NCBI GenBank assembly: GCA_002083555.1
Contig: MSXN01000021.1
Location: 3,079-39,695, forward strand
Source of the DNA: Nitrospira sp. ST-bin5
Lineage (GTDB): Bacteria > Nitrospirota > Nitrospiria > Nitrospirales > Nitrospiraceae
Length of the DNA: 36,617 nt
Reading direction: 5' to 3'
Shown here piece by piece: positions 34,013 to 36,617 of this stretch. Numbering within the stretch: the stretch's first letter is position 1; every line of letters starts with the position of its first letter. A program made the translations under genes and the position numbers. Below the pieces are notes generated by a model. The model was given only the letters and a program-made list of their open reading frames with translations. It searched no databases and was not told the DNA's origin.

Positions 34013-34129
34013 CATAATCATGGGACTCTACAGTGTAGAAAGCGACCTGCCGATAATGTAGCCAGGCCAAGAAAGACATCACGGGGATCGACGGCCTGCA
34101 AAATTTAAAAACCCTGGTAGAATTCTCCT

Positions 34130-34561
34130 ATGGCTACTTCATCGCAGCAGTCCACAATACAAAAAACCAATCCGCTCCGCCAAACCCTGACCGATGTGCG
34201 GCATGGGCTGTTGGGGCTCCACAAGGCCCTGATCGTGGCCGAGCAGCTCACGTTCGAGCGGATCTACGGCCGCGTGGATTCGACCGGCCAGTTGCTGCAA
34301 CTGGTCATGAACGATCCCTGGTTTACCTGGCTGCATCCGCTGTCCAATGTGGTGGTCCGCATCGATGAGATGCTGGATGAAGAGTGCAACCTGACCCTGG
34401 AGGATGTCGCGCAGATCCTGACGGAAGTCCGCGGCATGATCCGCCCCTCAGAACTGGGCGATGGGTTTGAACGGAGCTATTACGAAGCCCTGCAGCGAGC
34501 CCCTGACGTGGTCATGGCTCACAGCGAGATGAAAAAGCTCCTGACCCTTCCTGCGGCGTAG
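34130..34561 (+). CDS. Conserved-looking helical cytoplasmic protein, unknown function
   Basis: 143 residues, mostly helical, no signal peptide or membrane segment. Notable segments are DVRHGLLGLHKALIVAEQLTFERIYGRVDS in part, LLQLVMNDPWFTWLHPLSNVVVRIDEML in part and GFERSYYEALQRAPDVVMAHSEM in part. The dense pattern of aromatic and charged residues suggests a helical bundle. I have seen this type in many bacterial genomes as a hypothetical protein but cannot name it. Ends 97 bases before palindromic element B. Confidence 0.7.
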   Translation: MATSSQQSTIQKTNPLRQTLTDVRHGLLGLHKALIVAEQLTFERIYGRVDSTGQLLQLVMNDPWFTWLHPLSNVVVRIDEMLDEECNLTLEDVAQILTEVRGMIRPSELGDGFERSYYEALQRAPDVVMAHSEMKKLLTLPAA

Positions 34562-34658
34562 TCAGCACGCAACCGCCTGCTACCAGTGCGGTGCCAAACA
34601 AAACAACGCCACCAACACGCCACCACTTCTGAGGTCGCTAACAGAAGCTCAATGGCTC

Positions 34659-34829
34659 GCAGGCTGTTCAGAAAGGCCACTGTTCTCACCCACCCGCCCC
34701 GGCGTGCCAAGACACGCCGCTACCCGAGCAAGGCCGCAGCAAGCGAAGAGGCGAAAGCGTACCCTCTGCCGTACGTTGAGCCTCTGAGCGCCGCGAGAAC
34801 GCCGCTGGCGGACTTTATCAACAGCCTGC
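34659..34829. repeat. Palindromic repeat element, copy B (171 bp)
   Basis: A perfect 10-bp terminal inverted repeat, GCAGGCTGTT (34659-34668) and AACAGCCTGC (34820-34829), extends to 17 matches in 20. The core motifs AGCAAGGCCGCAGCAAGCGA, ACGTTGAG and TGAGCGCCGCGAGAACGCCG match copy A closely. The left part also holds a GC-rich module (34687-34718) with a GGCGTG/CACGCC hairpin; copy C has the same module inverted. The element fills the space between two convergent genes, and its last base is the last base of the TAG stop of the PII-like gene. Confidence 0.8.
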
Positions 34830-35134
34830 TAGACAATCTGGGTGCAGGGCCATGCAAACACGCGAATAGATGGTTTCTTCCAACCGGGATGTTTCGCCGA
34901 CTCCTCACACCAGCCTCTCACTGCCGCCGCCACACGAGCCTGATGATCGTCATCGAGAGAAACCAGAATTACCGAGTTCGTGCCGGGATAAAAGGCCAGC
35001 CCCTCGGCAGGACCGGTCTGACCATAGCCCACCGACTCATTCACTTCCGTGAAGGCCTTCACGTCACAGCGGTGAAGCAACGCATGGACCTGCTCCTTCA
35101 GCGATGAGCGGAAGACCAGCATCATCATCTGCAT
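34829..35134 (-). CDS. PII-like small protein (PG0541 type)
   Basis: 101 residues with a PII/ACT-like ferredoxin fold: MMMLVFRSSLKEQVHALLHR, VKAFTEVNESVGYGQTG, NSVILVSLDDDHQARVAAAV and the C-terminal RVFAWPCTQIV. This matches the small transporter-associated PII-like proteins often encoded beside RND or other transport systems. They are thought to bind a small ligand and regulate a partner. Here no transporter gene is adjacent; the partner is a DUF5069 gene 9 bases upstream. The ATG at 35134 has a strong GGAGGTT ribosome site. Confidence 0.72.
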   Translation of the reverse strand: MQMMMLVFRSSLKEQVHALLHRCDVKAFTEVNESVGYGQTGPAEGLAFYPGTNSVILVSLDDDHQARVAAAVRGWCEESAKHPGWKKPSIRVFAWPCTQIV

Positions 35135-35143
35135 AGGAACCTC

Positions 35144-35590
35144 CTACATGCGACCTTCGTCCAACTCAATCGCATCAGCCCAGGTTGAAGCCGGAGGAAG
35201 TGTGCTCACCGCTACGCCCCGTTTCTTGGCAATCTCGTCGAGGCGGCCCTGAAACCGCGCGCGCGTCGCGTCGTCTTTCGGACCAGAAGACAGCAGTCCC
35301 TGCGACCATTGAGCGATCTCCTCGTGGGAGTGCGGCTTACTATTCGCCACGACCCAGGCAAGCAATTGCTCATCCGTCCCACCGGCTAAGACTTTTTGTT
35401 CGAACGCCTTCGGATCAATAGCCAGGAAATCGACCAGGTATTTGTCGAACCCGACCGTGATGTAGTTGTAGTCCTGAATCTGCCCGGCATTGCGGAGCCT
35501 GATCTTATCGATAAACCGCCCCAAGTGGGCAATGCCACCGAGGAGAGCTTTGGGACTGCGGGGATATTTCAATTGAGATGAACCTAACAT
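35144..35590 (-). CDS. DUF5069-type protein
   Basis: 148 residues from the ATG at 35590, which has GGGAG 6 bases upstream (an ATG at 35602 has none). The N-terminus LKYPRSPKALLGGIAHLGRFIDKIR in part and the DYNYITVGFDKYLVDFL segment are typical of DUF5069. A helical C-terminal part follows (DEQLLAWVVANSKPHSHEEI in part, RFQGRLDEIAKKRG). No known activity. It is cytoplasmic and apparently co-transcribed with the PII-like gene. Confidence 0.78.
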   Translation of the reverse strand: MLGSSQLKYPRSPKALLGGIAHLGRFIDKIRLRNAGQIQDYNYITVGFDKYLVDFLAIDPKAFEQKVLAGGTDEQLLAWVVANSKPHSHEEIAQWSQGLLSSGPKDDATRARFQGRLDEIAKKRGVAVSTLPPASTWADAIELDEGRM

Positions 35591-35592
35591 AG

Positions 35593-35880
35593 CTACTCCC
35601 ATCGCCCTGATGATTTCGGTTGATTAACAAACTCCCATGTCTGTTTGGGGAGCCAACCCCCACATTTCCCTGCTGAAACTTCAATAATCACAAAAAATAC
35701 ATTCGGAAAGCGAATCGCAAATAAGGTTTCCATATCTATGATGGAACTCCGAGAGACAAGAAAAACACTACCCTGCAAAAAAGCATACCAATTCAACACT
35801 TCACGTCTAGTGTCTAGATAGTCAAGCACAGTTTGACGAGGAGCAAGATCATAATTGAAGGTAAGGAGATAGACTTTCAT
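35593..35880 (-). CDS. SinR/Cas2-fold-like small protein
   Basis: 95 residues. The pattern MKVYLLTFNYD, VLNWYAFLQGSVFLVSRSS, FFVIIEVSAGKCGGWLP then WEFVNQP resembles small proteins annotated as SinR family, which share the ferredoxin-like fold of Cas2. The strand YLLTFNYD corresponds to the first Cas2 strand carrying the Asp. No CRISPR array or cas genes are near, so an adaptation role is not suggested. Base composition is clearly lower in GC than the neighbours. Its ATG overlaps the stop of the membrane-protein gene (ATGA at 35880-35877). Identity is moderate confidence only. Confidence 0.55.
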   Translation of the reverse strand: MKVYLLTFNYDLAPRQTVLDYLDTRREVLNWYAFLQGSVFLVSRSSIIDMETLFAIRFPNVFFVIIEVSAGKCGGWLPKQTWEFVNQPKSSGRWE

Positions 35881-36260
35881 CTCTCACCTTCTGGCTTACG
35901 TTCAAGCATGTGAAGTTCGGGATTTACGATCGCGTCGAGAGAGGTAGGGTCAAGCGTTATCCTACCGCTCTTCTGCTGGACTATCTGAAGAGATTCATGT
36001 CGAATCTGGTAGTCTTCCGATTGCAACTTATCCGGATGAAATACGGCGAAGCCAATGTAGGCAACACAAGCGATACCAAATGGTGCTACGGCAAAGATTA
36101 CAAAAAGATTCCGAATAAATAGATCATCTTTAAAAATCCATGCGGCCCAGATGCAAATCGGCGAGCCCAACACACACAACCAAAGAATAGGGTTGAGAGC
36201 GCTCCTCACATGGATTCTGTGAAACGCCAAATTTGCGAACTGAGAAATCTGTTCGAGCAT
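35877..36260 (-). CDS. Two-helix membrane protein of unknown function
   Basis: 127 residues. Two adjacent hydrophobic segments, ILWLCVLGSPICIWAAWIF and NLFVIFAVAPFGIACVAYIGF in part, are joined by KDDLFIR. A cytoplasmic-looking tail follows (LQSEDYQIRHESLQIVQQK, LDPTSLDAIVNPEL). It has the same low GC as the downstream gene and is translationally coupled to it. Together they look like a transferred two-gene cassette. The tail could be the regulatory or partner-binding part. Family not recognised. Confidence 0.6.
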   Translation of the reverse strand: MLEQISQFANLAFHRIHVRSALNPILWLCVLGSPICIWAAWIFKDDLFIRNLFVIFAVAPFGIACVAYIGFAVFHPDKLQSEDYQIRHESLQIVQQKSGRITLDPTSLDAIVNPELHMLERKPEGER

Positions 36261-36373
36261 TAGTTAGACAGCCTGGTTAGTCGAACAGAAGAATAGATGG
36301 AATACCTGTATAACTCAAGTGAACGAAACCCAACTGGTACGCCTCTCGCTGGTGCCAGGGCACATCTACTCTT

Positions 36374-36541
36374 CAGGCCGCTCAAAACGGTCTTCCAACA
36401 AGGCCGCAGCGAGCGAGAGCCCGACGCCTAATGGTCTAGGTAGGTTGAGGGATTTGAGCGAAGCGAGAACGAAACCCGGTGAAAGGCGCGTCTCGGCGCG
36501 CCGGGGTGGGCGGGTGGAAGAAGGCCGTTTTCAGCGGCCTG
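36374..36541. repeat. Palindromic repeat element, copy C (168 bp)
   Basis: The left arm at 36374-36395 begins CAGGCCGCTCAAAACGG, and the right arm at 36520-36541 is its complement at 20 of 22 positions, again with the C-C mismatch at position 10. Core motifs are AAGGCCGCAGCGAGCGA, GGTTGAG and TTGAGCGAAGCGAGAACG. The GC-rich module (36485-36516) matches 27 of 32 bases of the copy B module in reverse orientation, all five differences being transitions, and it forms a GGCGCG/CGCGCC hairpin. The right arm contains the stop codon of gltD. Confidence 0.8.
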
Positions 36542-36617
36542 CCTTCGCCGACTTGCCCGCGCTCAGATACTGATTAATCCCCGCGGCCATTTTGCGGCCT
36601 TCGGCGATCGCCCAGAC
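36531..36617 (-). CDS. gltD: Glutamate synthase small subunit, C-terminal end only
   Basis: The last 28 codons and the TGA (36533-36531) are visible; the gene continues beyond the right edge. The sequence VWAIAEGRKMAAGINQYL is the conserved C-terminal helix of the GltD-type flavoprotein subunit, which feeds NADPH electrons to glutamate synthase. It follows the FAD-binding motif in this family. The final residues (KAGR) and the stop are encoded within the right arm of palindromic element C, so the reading frame probably ends in sequence supplied by the element. Confidence 0.75.
   Translation of the reverse strand, partial: VWAIAEGRKMAAGINQYLSAGKSAKAGR

Noticed and set aside
34586..35107. 173-residue plus-strand frame across element B and antisense to the PII-like gene
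   Set aside because: Made of repeat sequence plus the antisense of a gene with a strong ribosome site.
35593..35880. Cas2-like protein considered as part of a CRISPR system
   Set aside because: No repeat-spacer array and no other cas genes in the window.
36319..36573. 84-residue plus-strand frame across palindromic element C
   Set aside because: It reads through the repeat and the antisense end of gltD; similar frames through copies A and B are not conserved as protein.

Overview
The window is GC-rich bacterial chromosome from a diderm (Gram-negative type) organism. It carries a complete Tol-Pal system, many lipoproteins with recognisable lipoboxes, a c-type cytochrome and housekeeping genes. 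Overall content and protein style suggest Nitrospira or a close relative (Nitrospirota). This is a judgement from gene flavour, not from a marker gene, and I hold it with moderate confidence.

Layout. Positions 1-4732 hold a truncated lipoprotein gene, a family 2 glycosyltransferase, and a translationally coupled pair on the opposite strand: a polytopic membrane protein and a NodU/CmcH-type carbamoyltransferase. This resembles a small glycan-modification group. At 4859-6739 is a large lipoprotein with a caspase-like domain that has lost both catalytic residues. A monohaem cytochrome c gene follows, with a clear promoter and terminator.

From 20959 down to 7947 the minus strand carries one long collinear cluster: tolQ, tolR, tolA, tolB, pal, two CpoB/YbgF-like genes, mutL, miaA, mtnP, a PfkB-family kinase, a TPR lipoprotein and a RodZ-like gene. 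Gaps are short and several starts overlap the preceding stop. It joins envelope constriction, mismatch repair, tRNA modification and methylthioadenosine salvage. Upstream are tRNA-Asp(GTC) and tRNA-Val(TAC) with a good promoter, then a XerC/XerD recombinase. Divergent from the recombinase is a plus-strand operon: a TPR plus periplasmic-binding-fold protein (LpoA-like architecture), a site-2-type metalloprotease and trpS.

From 26.4 to 36.6 kb the content is mixed: small lipoproteins and secreted proteins, a glyoxalase-II-like hydrolase, a coupled lipoprotein/SUMF1-fold pair, a Ycf46-like AAA ATPase overlapping an NlpC/P60-like lipoprotein, a PII-like protein with a DUF5069 protein, and an AT-rich two-gene cassette (Cas2/SinR-like plus membrane protein). 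The 3' end of gltD closes the window.

The most notable signal is a family of three 168-193 bp palindromic elements (28828-29020, 34659-34829, 36374-36541), found only in the last 8 kb. Their terminal arms differ in sequence between copies, yet within each copy the arms stay complementary, and all three keep one C-C mismatch at the same position. They share internal core motifs. Two of them carry an internal hairpin module in opposite orientations with a compensatory base change. I do not recognise a named family for them.
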